DNA of 29,643 nucleotides from positions 1 to 29,643 of the IMG/VR virus record IMGVR_UViG_3300005563_000082; one strand, written 5' to 3'. Positions within the stretch are counted from its first letter, which is position 1. Every line of letters starts with the position of its first letter. The DNA is from a virus. The translations under genes were made by a program, and so were the position numbers. Below the pieces are notes generated by a model. The model saw only the letters and a list, made by a program, of their open reading frames with translations. It did no database searches and had not been told where the DNA came from. Shown piece after piece: positions 1 through 7,467 of this stretch.

Positions 1-276
1 GGAGACCACGGCCCCGACGCCGGCTATCGCGCCGCCCGCCCCTACGGCGGCGCCGCTGGCTACACCGCCGAACAGGCCCATGTACTTGGTCAGCTGGAGG
101 ATGCCCTCGCCGCTGCTCTTGGCCTGGCCGCCGATGTAGTCGGACAGGCTCCCGAAGACGCCCTTGATCTCGACGGCCGTGGCGGCCATCTTCGTCTTGG
201 CCATGTCGAGGCCGCGGTCGAACTTCGAGCCGTCGAGGCCGAGATAGGCGACAAGGTCGCCGACGGTGAGCGCCAC
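1..276 (-). CDS. Tape measure protein, N-terminal part
   Basis: This is the first 92 codons of a gene that runs off the left edge. The frame reads VALTVGDLVAYLGLDGSKFD followed by RGLDMAKTKM, the form typical of the start of actinophage tape measure proteins, which set tail length and line the tail tube. A hydrophobic Gly/Ala stretch (about residues 67-92) follows, as is common in this family. I chose the GTG at 276 because a GAGGGG stretch lies about ten bases upstream and because it follows directly after the frameshifted tail chaperone gene, the usual order in siphoviruses. Most of the protein lies outside the window. Confidence 0.85.
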   Translation of the reverse strand, partial: MALTVGDLVAYLGLDGSKFDRGLDMAKTKMAATAVEIKGVFGSLSDYIGGQAKSSGEGILQLTKYMGLFGGVASGAAVGAGGAIAGVGAVVS

Positions 277-289
277 GGTTCACCGCCCC

Positions 290-960
290 TCACAGACCGG
301 CCATCGCCTGCCGCGCCTGCTCGTCTGTCGCCATCGGACCGTCGTCCTCGATGGCTTGCATGAACCGGGATTGCGGGCTGAGGCCGATCAGCAGGAAGCG
401 GAACTCGCGCTGGCGGAGTTCGGGGATGCCGTCGGCCGTGATGCCGTACTCGCGCCGAAAGTCGGCGACGATCAGCGGCCAGTGCGCGCGGATGCGCGGG
501 TCCGCGAGGATGCCCTGCGGGCCGCGCGGTTCAGCGGCACCGGGGCTTTTCCCTCGGCGTCACGGGCCCGCGCCTTCTCGACGATCTCGGCCGCCTCGGC
601 GAAGGACGTCTCTTGCCCCTGGCCATTGGCCATGCCCCACGCGAGGATGACCTGAAGCTGCGCGGTGGTCGCGCCGTTCTCGACCCACGCCGCCAGCGGG
701 TCGGTGCCGAACAGCGTCGTGAGCAGGTGCTTGACGTCGTCCTCGTCGGACGAGGACGCCAGCTCCGCGACCTGGTCGTTGAACTTCAGCGGGAGGTCGC
801 GGGGGATCGGCACGACCACGCCGATGATGGTCTTGGTCTCGACGGCCTTCTCGGGTCGAGACGCCCAGTAGGAGAGGAAGTCGTCCTCGTCGGCGACGAG
901 CTCGACGAACTCGCGGCCGTTCTCGACGACCCGTACGGCCTTCTTGCCGGCGGCGGTCAC
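290..960 (-). CDS. Tail assembly chaperone GT-type fusion made by -1 frameshift
   Basis: This is the long product of the tail assembly chaperone gene. Ribosomes that slip back one base at the GGGAAAA heptamer (547-553) leave the short frame after the GGA AAA codons and continue in a frame that stays open to a stop at 290-292. The new tail begins SPGAAEPRGPQGILADPRIR, includes HWPLIVADFRREYG and ends ARQAMAGL. This matches the lambda G/GT arrangement, in which both forms help assemble the tail tube around the tape measure. The extension has no start codon or ribosome site of its own, lies directly before the tape measure gene, and keeps strong GC third-position bias, all in favour of real coding. 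Confidence 0.85.
472..960 (-). CDS. Tail assembly chaperone, short form
   Basis: This 162-residue protein starts VTAAGKKAVRVVENG and is the lambda gpG-like unshifted product. In the established model it coats the tape measure during tail assembly and is absent from the finished virion. The GTG at 960 overlaps the stop of the major tail protein gene by four bases (GTGA), indicating translational coupling. The middle contains an acidic SSDEDD stretch and a helical segment, typical of this class. The last twenty or so residues beyond the slip site are Arg-rich and low in complexity, as expected of a tail read only when no frameshift occurs. Confidence 0.85.
   Translation of the reverse strand: MTAAGKKAVRVVENGREFVELVADEDDFLSYWASRPEKAVETKTIIGVVVPIPRDLPLKFNDQVAELASSSDEDDVKHLLTTLFGTDPLAAWVENGATTAQLQVILAWGMANGQGQETSFAEAAEIVEKARARDAEGKAPVPLNRAARRASSRTRASARTGR
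547..553 (-). other. Slippery heptamer GGGAAAA for -1 frameshifting
   Basis: Read on the minus strand the sequence is GAG GGA AAA GCC. The heptamer G GGA AAA fits the X XXY YYZ rule in the correct phase for a tandem -1 slip to GGG AAA. Shifting here joins the short chaperone frame to the downstream open frame. Lambda uses the closely related GGGAAAG at the same gene position. Confidence 0.85.
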
Positions 961-1409
961 GGGGCGCTCGTCAGGGTCGTCGCGCCGGACCTGGTCACCT
1001 TGACGCCCCAGCTGGACATGTCGTTGTTCTTGCCACCGGTCTTTTGCTCCTCGAACACCGCGCCCCAGTTCTTCCACTGGGTGTCCTGCGGGTGTCGGAA
1101 GCGGAGCTTGCCGACGCTGGCCTCGCCGGTCGCCTCGGCGAGGGTGACGCAGCGGGCCTGCCCGGCGTCCTGGGTGCCGGTCACGTCGTCCTTGATCAGG
1201 AAGCCGTTGATGTCCATGGCCTTGCCGCGCTGCATCGCGCGGGCCTCGTAGTTGCCGGCGCTGTCGAACGTGGTCACGTCGGCGATGGACGCGTTGGACG
1301 AGGGGTCGATCGTGACCTCGGTCAGCGAGCTGATCGGCAGCCACGTCAGGTTGTCGGCGGCGAGCACCTGCACGATGATCGAGCGCGCCGGGATCTTGAC
1401 GGCAGTCAT
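957..1409 (-). CDS. Major tail tube protein
   Basis: This 150-residue protein starts MTAVKIPARSIIVQV. Its size, beta-rich composition and position just before the tail chaperones fit the major tail protein that polymerises into the siphovirus tail tube. Features include a region TFDSAGNYEARAMQRGKAMD and a C-terminal Thr/Ser-rich strand ending TTLTSAP. A clear ribosome site (GAAAGGA) precedes the ATG. The high-copy role of the protein agrees with its own good initiation site rather than overlap with the upstream gene. The family is assigned from context and overall pattern, not from a diagnostic motif. Confidence 0.8.
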   Translation of the reverse strand: MTAVKIPARSIIVQVLAADNLTWLPISSLTEVTIDPSSNASIADVTTFDSAGNYEARAMQRGKAMDINGFLIKDDVTGTQDAGQARCVTLAEATGEASVGKLRFRHPQDTQWKNWGAVFEEQKTGGKNNDMSSWGVKVTRSGATTLTSAP

Positions 1410-1440
1410 GATCGGTCCTTTCGGGACAGTGGGTGCCAGA

Positions 1441-1863
1441 TCACTGGCGCTGAGCGGACTGGTTCCGGATCTCCATCCGGAAGTTCACCGACCACTCGAA
1501 ACGGTTTCGGAGATCCGGCCCGATGTAGACCGGGCCGCCACTGGTGCCGATGCACAGCATCAGGTACGTGCCGCCCGGCAGTACCCGCATGCTCAGGCCA
1601 TGCAGGGCGTCGTATATCCGCTGCGCCAGGGCCTCGGGCGCGGACGCGTCGGCGTCGGTACCGCGCGTGCGGATCTGGATCGTCGGCTGGTCATAGCCCA
1701 ACAGGGCGTCCGACTCAGGGCCGCCATACCGCGCAACGGTGATCGCGGCGTCCGGCTGGTCTGCGGCCTGCGTCAGGAAGATGTTGCCCGTGCCGCCGGT
1801 GTCGTCGTAGGTCCCGAGACCCAGCTGGACCAGCAGGCGCGCGATCTGCTCGGTGAGCGTCAT
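1441..1863 (-). CDS. Tail terminator / minor capsid-type protein
   Basis: This 140-residue protein starts MTLTEQIARLLVQLGLGTYD. It resembles the small phage proteins annotated as minor capsid protein or tail terminator: an N-terminal helix, then a strand-rich core with YGGPESDALLGYDQPTIQIR and a GPDLRNRFEWSVNFRMEI C-terminal strand. Its position between the connectors and the major tail protein is where siphoviruses encode the protein that caps the tail tube and joins it to the head. The ATG overlaps the stop of the previous gene by four bases (ATGA), which settles the start. Confidence 0.75.
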   Translation of the reverse strand: MTLTEQIARLLVQLGLGTYDDTGGTGNIFLTQAADQPDAAITVARYGGPESDALLGYDQPTIQIRTRGTDADASAPEALAQRIYDALHGLSMRVLPGGTYLMLCIGTSGGPVYIGPDLRNRFEWSVNFRMEIRNQSAQRQ

Positions 1864-2216
1864 TCCAGCGCCCTCCGCAGCTGCTCGGCGATGAGGGCGA
1901 GCATGACGTCGTTCTCTTCCTGCGCCGAGAGTTCGAGCCACTTCGCGCGCCGCCCGGGGGCGTGTCGGTTCTCCAGCCGCTCGTGCTGGTACACCGCATA
2001 GACGGTGTCGTAGCTGACCGCGCCCCTCAGGTCGGCCTCGTCGACCTGGGCCACGCCGGACCGCAGCAGCGTGCCCTCTTCCAGCGGCACCGTGCGGTTC
2101 GACGCTTCGAGCAGGTGCTCGGTAGCCAGCTTCAGCCCGCGCACGCCGCCCTCGCGTGCCCGGATCTGTGCGTACGGGCCGTCCCACTGCATCTCGACAC
2201 GGACGTCGTCGCTCAC
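1860..2216 (-). CDS. HK97 gp10-like / minor capsid connector protein
   Basis: This 118-residue protein starts MSDDVRVEMQWDGPYAQIR. The order of a short N-terminal strand, a long helix with LKLATEHLLEASNRTVPLEE, the segment GTLLRSGVAQVDE and a C-terminal VYQHERLENR stretch resembles the HK97 gp10-like head-tail joining family. Those proteins form part of the neck between portal and tail. The gene overlaps its neighbours by four bases on both sides, so it belongs to a tightly coupled connector block. Assignment is by pattern and position. Confidence 0.7.
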   Translation of the reverse strand: MSDDVRVEMQWDGPYAQIRAREGGVRGLKLATEHLLEASNRTVPLEEGTLLRSGVAQVDEADLRGAVSYDTVYAVYQHERLENRHAPGRRAKWLELSAQEENDVMLALIAEQLRRALE

Positions 2217-2533
2217 GTCGTCATCACCTCAAGGTGTGACGGCACCGGAAGACTTCCGCCGTCCTGCTGGTTGGCCACCAGCACGATGGCGGTGCGCCCG
2301 TCGGCGAAGGTGATCCGCGAGCCGACCGGGCACGCCAGGCTCAGCCGAAACAACACCGTGGCATTCGCGGTCACCTGCTCGGCGTTCTGCCCGCGCGTCA
2401 GCCGCTGTCCGTTCGACACGAAACACGGCACATCGTCGACCTTCGGGCCGTACGTCGGCCCCTTGCCGCTATGCCCGGTGAACGGCTCGACAGACACCGT
2501 GTCTTGCAACAACCATGCGGGGATCTCGGCCAC
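2213..2533 (-). CDS. Head closure / head-tail stopper protein
   Basis: This 106-residue protein starts MAEIPAWLLQDTVSVEPFTG. Small, strand-rich proteins with an N-terminal LLQDTVSVEP-like strand at this position are usually the head closure (stopper) protein that plugs the connector after packaging. Its stop overlaps the start of the next gene by four bases. The ATG follows a GAAAGGGGG ribosome site. The function rests on gene order (adaptor, stopper, gp10-like, terminator) and general character; I see no catalytic motif. Confidence 0.65.
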   Translation of the reverse strand: MAEIPAWLLQDTVSVEPFTGHSGKGPTYGPKVDDVPCFVSNGQRLTRGQNAEQVTANATVLFRLSLACPVGSRITFADGRTAIVLVANQQDGGSLPVPSHLEVMTT

Positions 2534-2545
2534 AGCGACCCCCTT

Positions 2546-2962
2546 TCACCACCAGGTGGTGATCGTGCCGGGCGTGAGTCCGGCGGCCTTGAGCGGACCG
2601 CCGAGGTACGGGCACACCCGCGGCAGCGGATCCCACGCGTTCGAACCACTGCCACGGCTCAGCGACACCGAGCCGATCGACACGGACTGGTACTGCATGG
2701 CCTGGCCGGACTCGGTTCCCGGGTTCTGCAGCCACCACACGACTTGCATGCAGGTCGCGTTGCTGAGTGCCTCGATGACGTCCGTATCGGTCGGCATCCC
2801 GCTGTCGTCGGTGTCGTACACCGCCGACAGGATCACGGTGTCGACTTCCTCGGACGCCCGCGTGAGCAGCCGGGTCGCCTCAGGCTCGGCCGGCACGGTC
2901 ACGTCGGCCGGCGCGTAGGCGGTGAGCGCGTTCCGGTCGGCGTAGACCCGGGCCATGGTCAC
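2546..2962 (-). CDS. Head-tail adaptor (connector) protein
   Basis: This protein of about 138 residues reads ARVYADRNALTAYAPADVTV at its start, then an acidic helix (EATRLLTRASEEVDTVILSA) and the segment ATCMQVVWWLQNPGTES. The helix-rich N-terminus followed by ALSNATCMQV matches head-tail adaptors of the gp6 type, which bind the portal. The GTG at 2962 overlaps the previous stop by four bases, as at most junctions here, but the ATG two codons later (2956) is an equally possible start. Neither has a strong ribosome site. Confidence 0.7.
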   Translation of the reverse strand: MTMARVYADRNALTAYAPADVTVPAEPEATRLLTRASEEVDTVILSAVYDTDDSGMPTDTDVIEALSNATCMQVVWWLQNPGTESGQAMQYQSVSIGSVSLSRGSGSNAWDPLPRVCPYLGGPLKAAGLTPGTITTWW

Positions 2963-3297
2963 ACCGCCGGCAGTTCGAGCACCGCTCGCGTGACGCTCGC
3001 CGTTGCCGAGTAGTCCAGGTAGACGTTGCCGTCGCTCTGGTTGTAGTTGGCCGGGAACGGGCCGATGAACTTGTCCGCGCCGGCGGTGATGGTGATGGCC
3101 ACGCCGGTCGGGCTGTGCCCGTTGATGGCGCCGCCAATGTTGAGGGTCACGGTCAGCGAGGAGCCGCCGCCGTTCTTGACGTGCACGAGCCGGCGGCCGT
3201 TGTTGGCGACCTGGTCGTTGTTGGCGGACACCGCGGTGTAGTTCGCGGCGAGGCCGTCGGTGACGAACGGCTGCACCGCGGGGACGTCACGCGCCAT
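2959..3297 (-). CDS. Decoration-like structural protein, copy 2
   Basis: This 112-residue protein starts MARDVPAVQPFVTDGLAANY. It is strand-rich with the segments RRLVHVKNGGGSSLTVTLNI, IGPFPANYNQSDGNVYLDYS and a final beta strand. Its layout matches the protein at 3921-4289: MAR start, variable head, LHVKN/LRVANTDG strand, FxGPF turn, then a last strand ending in Val-rich residues. These two are probably distant paralogues with a jelly-roll-like fold that decorate the capsid or the neck. The role is inferred from position after the coat protein; no exact family is recognised. Confidence 0.6.
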   Translation of the reverse strand: MARDVPAVQPFVTDGLAANYTAVSANNDQVANNGRRLVHVKNGGGSSLTVTLNIGGAINGHSPTGVAITITAGADKFIGPFPANYNQSDGNVYLDYSATASVTRAVLELPAV

Positions 3298-3532
3298 CGG
3301 TCTTCTCCTTGCCGGGCTTGGCCGGCTTGGCCGGCTGGTTCGTGGCGTCGCCGCCGGTGTCGTCCTGCTCCTGCTCGGCGAGCGGCTCGACGACCTGGCC
3401 CTCGCGGCGCCAGCCGTCGCCGCCCGTGTAGTCGAGCGCGAGCAGGCCGAGCTGGGTGTCGGTGTAGTCGCCGTCGAAGGGGATGACGCGCTCGACCACG
3501 ACGCCGTCGACGACCTTTTCGTAGGTGGTCAC
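3287..3532 (-). CDS. Small acidic head-module protein, unknown
   Basis: This 81-residue protein starts VTTYEKVVDGVVVERVIPFD and ends in a Pro/Ala/Lys-rich tail (NQPAKPAKPGKEKTDGA). The GTG at 3532 is chosen because GAAAGGA lies eight bases upstream. The N-terminal strand pattern resembles small proteins found next to coat genes in several actinophages, but I cannot name its function. Its 3' end overlaps the next gene by eleven bases. A short hairpin lies just upstream (3556-3581). Confidence 0.65.
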   Translation of the reverse strand: MTTYEKVVDGVVVERVIPFDGDYTDTQLGLLALDYTGGDGWRREGQVVEPLAEQEQDDTGGDATNQPAKPAKPGKEKTDGA

Positions 3533-3555
3533 GGTGGTCCTTTCGGTGAGGTGCC

Positions 3556-3581
3556 GGGCCGGCCGAGGGGGTGACCGGCCC
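3556..3581. terminator. GC-rich hairpin in head operon
   Basis: A perfect 7-bp inverted repeat, GGGCCGG (3556-3562) and CCGGCCC (3575-3581), sits in the gap between two head genes. There is no T-run on either side, so it may be a weak terminator or attenuator that lowers expression of distal genes after the abundant coat protein, or a processing site. This is a guess from structure only. Confidence 0.35.
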
Positions 3582-3588
3582 AGCGGTC

Positions 3589-3924
3589 TCACTGGCCGTA
3601 GCGCTCCTGCATGTCCTTGACGGTCATGGCCTGCGCGTCGTCGACCGACACCGGATGATCGGTGTTCTCGGTGAGTGTGACGACGTAGCCCACCCACTCG
3701 TCCTTGCTGGCGTTCTTCGCCGGCGCCTTCGGGGCGACCACCTGGGGCACTCCGTCGTCGGCCGGCTCGACGTAGGGCTCGCCGTCCTCGGTGACCCGGC
3801 GGAGCTCGCCGCGGGTGATCTGCGCCTGCACGGCCTCGTGCGGCGGCCAGTCCAGCTGTAGGACCTGGCCGCCGGCGGCGCGGTAGTGCCTGACCTCGGT
3901 CTCGTCGCTCATGCCGGGCCTCAC
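3589..3924 (-). CDS. Small head-module protein, unknown
   Basis: This protein of about 111 residues (start GTG 3924, overlapping the previous stop by four bases; an ATG four codons later at 3912 is the alternative) contains YRAAGGQVLQLDWPPHEAVQ and ITRGELRRVTEDGEPYVEP, then a Lys/Ala-rich linker and a helical end (VGYVVTLTENTDHP, MTVKDMQERYGQ). The last segment resembles short helix-hairpin proteins often found between coat and connector genes in actinophages. No function can be read from it. Confidence 0.65.
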   Translation of the reverse strand: MRPGMSDETEVRHYRAAGGQVLQLDWPPHEAVQAQITRGELRRVTEDGEPYVEPADDGVPQVVAPKAPAKNASKDEWVGYVVTLTENTDHPVSVDDAQAMTVKDMQERYGQ

Positions 3925-4289
3925 GTGTTCCGGGGGACCGAGAACGCGGTGATGGTGCCCGCGAACGAGGCCGCGAAGTCGATGCTCATCGAGCCGTCCT
4001 TCTGGACGAAGCGGCCGGACTCGAACGGGCCGAGGAACACCACGCCGGTGGTGGCCGGCACGGAGACGGTGAGGTCGCCGAGCGACGCGGCGATGTCCGG
4101 CGGCTGCGTGCCGGCGCGAACGATCACGTTGTGCGCCGCGCCATCGGTGTTGGCCACGCGCAGCACGGTGAGCTCGGGCTTGGCCTTGGCGATGGTCATG
4201 CCATTGGCCTGGTCGACGGCGGTGCCCGCCGGGTTGGACAGGCTGGAGTTGGGGACGAGCGCGCTGTAGGCGATCGCGGTGCGAGCCAT
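3921..4289 (-). CDS. Decoration-like structural protein, copy 1
   Basis: This 122-residue protein starts MARTAIAYSALVPNSSLSNP and lies directly downstream of the coat gene behind a strong GGAGGA ribosome site. Its strands include LTVLRVANTDGAAHNVIVRA and VVFLGPFESGRFVQ. The same FxGPF turn occurs in the protein at 2959-3297, suggesting two related structural proteins. The position immediately after the coat protein is where many siphoviruses encode a capsid decoration or head fibre protein, and this is my preferred reading. It remains an inference. Confidence 0.65.
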   Translation of the reverse strand: MARTAIAYSALVPNSSLSNPAGTAVDQANGMTIAKAKPELTVLRVANTDGAAHNVIVRAGTQPPDIAASLGDLTVSVPATTGVVFLGPFESGRFVQKDGSMSIDFAASFAGTITAFSVPRNT

Positions 4290-4304
4290 GATCAGGTCCT
4301 CCTA

Positions 4305-5171
4305 TCAGGCGGTCGCGCCGTCGACATAGGCGACGGCCAGGTTGTCGGGGCGGACGAGCTTCGCGCCGTACAGCGCCAGGCCCTTGACGGCGTCGGCGAA
4401 CTTGTCCTGCGGCCGGTACGCCTCGGTCTTGTTGATCTGCTCGGCGAAGGAGATCGCCGCGCTGGTGCCGGCCGTGACGGCCTGCACGGTGCCGGTCGGC
4501 ACGGGGACGTTGTTGGACTCCAGGATGTCGAAGCCCGCCGCGCGCCCGACCATGCCGTTGCGCAGCGCCTGGCCGCCGTCGCCGGCCTCGTTGACCTTGA
4601 TGAACCGGGAGTCCTTGAGCAGCGCCGAGTGAAACTCGGGCGAGACCACGACGTAGCGGCCCGCATTCGGCACGTTGGCCTTGGTCAGCTTGGTGCGCAG
4701 CGGAACGAGCACCTTGTCGTAGGCGTCGGACGCGGTCGCCAGGGACTGCGGCGAGCCGGTGGACGCGACGGTGTTCGCGGCCGGCACGCCGGTGTAGAAG
4801 CCGGCGACGTACTGGTCGATGACGTCGGCCATGCCGTACGCGGCCTCGTCCATGGCCTGCGGGATGACGTTGCCCTTGGCCTGCCGTGCGTCCACGTCGT
4901 CGACGAAGAACGCGAAGTACTTGGACTGGTCCACCACGAGGGTCCGCTGCGCGTCGGTGAGCTCCTCGGGGGCGATCACCGTGCTGTTCGGGCTGTAGGT
5001 GGCGATGGTCGGCCGCGAGATCGAGGTGATGCGGACGGTGTCGCCGGCCTGCGTGATCTCACCCTCGTAATCGCGGTTGACGATGGTCGGGCCCGCGTAG
5101 ACCAGCTGCTTGCGCAGGGCCACGAGCAGGAGCGCCGACCAGATTTCCGGGCGGAACCTGGTGATGGACAT
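4305..5171 (-). CDS. Major capsid protein, P22 coat-like
   Basis: This 288-residue protein starts MSITRFRPEIWSALLLVALR. The opening FRPEIWSALLL, the early VNRDYEGEITQAGDTVRITS strand, the DVDARQAKG segment and the C-terminal ALYGAKLVRPDNLAVAYVDG pattern are typical of HK97-fold coat proteins of the P22 gp5 family found in many actinophages. It would form the icosahedral shell. It lies after the scaffold gene and has its own GAGAGG ribosome site before the ATG, as expected for the most abundant virion protein. Confidence 0.92.
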   Translation of the reverse strand: MSITRFRPEIWSALLLVALRKQLVYAGPTIVNRDYEGEITQAGDTVRITSISRPTIATYSPNSTVIAPEELTDAQRTLVVDQSKYFAFFVDDVDARQAKGNVIPQAMDEAAYGMADVIDQYVAGFYTGVPAANTVASTGSPQSLATASDAYDKVLVPLRTKLTKANVPNAGRYVVVSPEFHSALLKDSRFIKVNEAGDGGQALRNGMVGRAAGFDILESNNVPVPTGTVQAVTAGTSAAISFAEQINKTEAYRPQDKFADAVKGLALYGAKLVRPDNLAVAYVDGATA

Positions 5172-5192
5172 TGGTTACCTCTCTTGGTCGGC

Positions 5193-5912
5193 CTACAGCA
5201 GGTTGCGCAACTGGCCCTTGCTCAGCGCGTCGGCGATCTGCTCGGGCGTCATGGTCTTGAGCTGGTCCTCGGTGATCTGATCCGGTGCGCCGGGCGCGCC
5301 GGTGAACTGGCCGCCGGACCGGGCGGGACCAGCTGGTGTGACCTTCAGCAGCGGGTTCGCGCCGACGGCCGCGGTGATGGCGGCCTCGACCTGCGCGGCG
5401 AAGTCGCCCGCGTTGGGGTCGAGGTCCTTGGTGGCGTTGGCGAAGCCGACGGAGTCGAGCAGCGCGTCGGCGTTGGCGCCGGCCTTGCCTGCGGCCCGAT
5501 AGACGGCGAGCTGCACGGCGGATTGCCGGGCGGCCGCGGTCTGCGCGGTGAGCTGCTCGGTCAGCTTGGCCGGGTCGACCGTGTCGTCCTGGACGAGGCC
5601 GAGGGCCTTGCCGATCTGCTGCGCCAGGTCCTTGCGTGCCTCGTCGGCGGCCTGCTGCTTGGCGGTGGTGCGCGCCTTGCCGGCCTCCGCGCGGGCGTCG
5701 GCGATCAGCTTCTGCACGGCCGGCGGCAGCGTGGAGACGTCCACCTGCTCACCGGCGGCTGGCTGCTGCGCCAGCGCGGTCGGCTGCTGTGCGGGTGCCT
5801 GCGGCGTCGGAGCGGGCTGGCCAACGGCGGGCGCCTGGCCCGGGTCGGTCGCCGCCGGCGCGGCAGGGGCGGTCGGTGTGGGCGCGGGCGCGCCAGCTGC
5901 TGGAGTGGTCAC
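5193..5912 (-). CDS. Capsid scaffolding protein
   Basis: This 239-residue protein has a Pro/Ala/Gln-rich N-terminal third, a charged helical middle (AEAGKARTTAKQQAADEARK) and a C-terminal region ending MTPEQIADALSKGQLRNLL. Low-complexity head, coiled middle and placement just before the coat gene are classic for scaffolds that guide procapsid assembly and then leave. I chose GTG 5912 because GGAAGGA sits seven bases upstream. The same frame is open back to a TTG at 5993 (266 residues) with convincing codon bias, so a longer form is possible. Confidence 0.8.
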   Translation of the reverse strand: MTTPAAGAPAPTPTAPAAPAATDPGQAPAVGQPAPTPQAPAQQPTALAQQPAAGEQVDVSTLPPAVQKLIADARAEAGKARTTAKQQAADEARKDLAQQIGKALGLVQDDTVDPAKLTEQLTAQTAAARQSAVQLAVYRAAGKAGANADALLDSVGFANATKDLDPNAGDFAAQVEAAITAAVGANPLLKVTPAGPARSGGQFTGAPGAPDQITEDQLKTMTPEQIADALSKGQLRNLL

Positions 5913-6029
5913 GATGGTCCTTCCGGTCGGTTCGAGCACCTGGCCCTCACCGGCGATGAGCACCGCGGGCACCTGGCCGGCGGTGTCGAGCAACCCGGGC
6001 TCCTGGCCTGGGCAGTCTGAGAAACGCGG

Positions 6030-7154
6030 TCAGCGAGCAGTGCCGATCTGTTCGCGGTGGCGCTGTCGGAACAGCGTCGTGATCGAGGTGTCGGCGACGT
6101 GGTCGCGGATCTGCTTGTTGATCGCGCGGACCTTGGCCTCGGCCAGCTTGCGGCCTTCGTCGGTGATCGCGGCGTCGGCTTGCAGCTTGGCCGTTCGCAC
6201 GTTCCGTTCGAGACGTCGTAGCTTCTGCCGCGCGGCGTCGCCCTCGGGATCCTCGGTGTGCGTGATCGGCTTGGTCGCCCCGGGCAGATAGCCGTTTGAG
6301 TTGTGCCGACAGTTCGGATGGAACAGACCGGCCGCGATGGCCTCGTCGAGCGTGCCAGCGATGTGGATCGTCAGCATCTCGTCGGACACCAGCGACCGGC
6401 GCTCGATGGTGCGCGGGCCCGGCGGTCCCGAGGTGGCGAGGATCTTGCCTTCCCAGGGCCGACACCTGATGCACTCCTGCGGCGAGTCGGAGATCATCCG
6501 CAGGTCCACGCCGGCCGCATTGAGCCGGTCGTTGTGCGCCTCGATCGACGCCTGCATCACGCCGGTGCGAGTCGCCATCTCCACATAGGACGCGAGCTGC
6601 CAGCGCCGGCCCGACTTGTCGACGAAGCCGGTGATGCCCTGGGACAGGAGCTGATCCCAGGCGGTCTGTGCCGCGGCGAGCCGCGACTTAGTGCCGAGCA
6701 GCACCGGCGTCAGCGCGGTCCTGGCGATGACGTCCCGATAGGCGTCCAGTGGCCAGCGCAGCACCTGCAGGTGCGTGCCACGCAGTGTGGTCACCAACGC
6801 CTTGACGAGCACGTTGATCGCCTCAGCGCCCGGCAGCGCCTGCCGCAGTGCCGCCATCTCGGCCGGCGTCAGGTACCGCTTGAGCTCGTCGAGCGCCGCG
6901 TTGCCGCCGCGCTGCCAGGCCAGAACGAGCGCCTGGTGCGCGACGCCGGTGGTGTCGGCGTCGAGCTTGGCGACGATCCGCCGGGTGGCGTTGCGCAGGT
7001 CGTTGATCGCGCCCAGCTTCGCCGGTGCGGACACGTCGCCCGCGTTGCGGCGCAACTGGCGCGCGACCTCTTGCGCGATGCGCACGGCTGCGTCGTCGTA
7101 CAACGCAACCAGCGTGTCGACCAGGTCCTGCGCGAGGGTGCGGTCGACGGGCAT
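6030..7154 (-). CDS. Phage minor head protein (minor capsid protein 2-like)
   Basis: This 374-residue protein starts MPVDRTLAQDLVDTLVALYD. The N-terminal two thirds are helical; the C-terminal part carries DSPQECIRCRPWEGKILATS and, further on, GLFHPNCRHNSNGYLPG. The Cys-x-x-Cys followed by HPNCRH is the signature of minor capsid proteins related to Mu gpF and the minor capsid 2 family, which sit inside the head near the portal and may be injected with DNA. The start is the ATG at 7154, three bases after the preceding gene's stop. The last 60 residues form a charged coil (LRRLERNVRTAKLQADAAIT). Confidence 0.85.
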   Translation of the reverse strand: MPVDRTLAQDLVDTLVALYDDAAVRIAQEVARQLRRNAGDVSAPAKLGAINDLRNATRRIVAKLDADTTGVAHQALVLAWQRGGNAALDELKRYLTPAEMAALRQALPGAEAINVLVKALVTTLRGTHLQVLRWPLDAYRDVIARTALTPVLLGTKSRLAAAQTAWDQLLSQGITGFVDKSGRRWQLASYVEMATRTGVMQASIEAHNDRLNAAGVDLRMISDSPQECIRCRPWEGKILATSGPPGPRTIERRSLVSDEMLTIHIAGTLDEAIAAGLFHPNCRHNSNGYLPGATKPITHTEDPEGDAARQKLRRLERNVRTAKLQADAAITDEGRKLAEAKVRAINKQIRDHVADTSITTLFRQRHREQIGTAR

Positions 7155-7157
7155 CGG

Positions 7158-7451
7158 TCACTCCTCGTCGACGGCCTCGGCGCACGGCCATGGCGTCTTG
7201 CACGTGCGGCAGGCCAGCCAGGTCTCGCCGTCACTTGTCCATCGCGCTTGCCGTGGCTGGTGCTCAGCCACGGTGTTATTGCGTCCTGGCACGACGTTCG
7301 GAAGCAGGCCGAGCGCACGGGCATCGTTCAGTCGTCGGTGAGCGGTTGCCCGCGAGACGAACAGCGCGGAAGCGACCGCGACGACTGGCTTGGCGTCGCC
7401 GCGCATGACGGCCTCGCGATAGACCTCGGCTGCACGAGAGACCACATCCAC
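7158..7451 (-). CDS. Small HTH protein with C-terminal Cys cluster
   Basis: This 97-residue protein starts at a GTG with MDVVSRAAEVYREAVMRGDA. Residues 22-46 (PVVAVASALFVSRATAHRRL) form a clear helix-turn-helix, and the C-terminus has WLACRTCKTPWPCAEA, three cysteines that could bind zinc. The combination suggests a DNA-binding regulator. It is unusual to find one between the portal and minor head genes of a structural operon; similar small HTH genes do occur there in some actinophages. The target is unknown. Confidence 0.7.
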   Translation of the reverse strand: MDVVSRAAEVYREAVMRGDAKPVVAVASALFVSRATAHRRLNDARALGLLPNVVPGRNNTVAEHQPRQARWTSDGETWLACRTCKTPWPCAEAVDEE

Positions 7452-7467
7452 AGCGCCAATCTCCCCG

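Noticed and set aside
4131-6020. Very long open frame on the plus strand opposite the coat and scaffold genes
   Set aside because: It is the antisense of strongly coding minus-strand genes. High GC at third positions removes stops from the opposite frames; the translation is Arg/Gly/Leu-rich low-complexity text with no family features.
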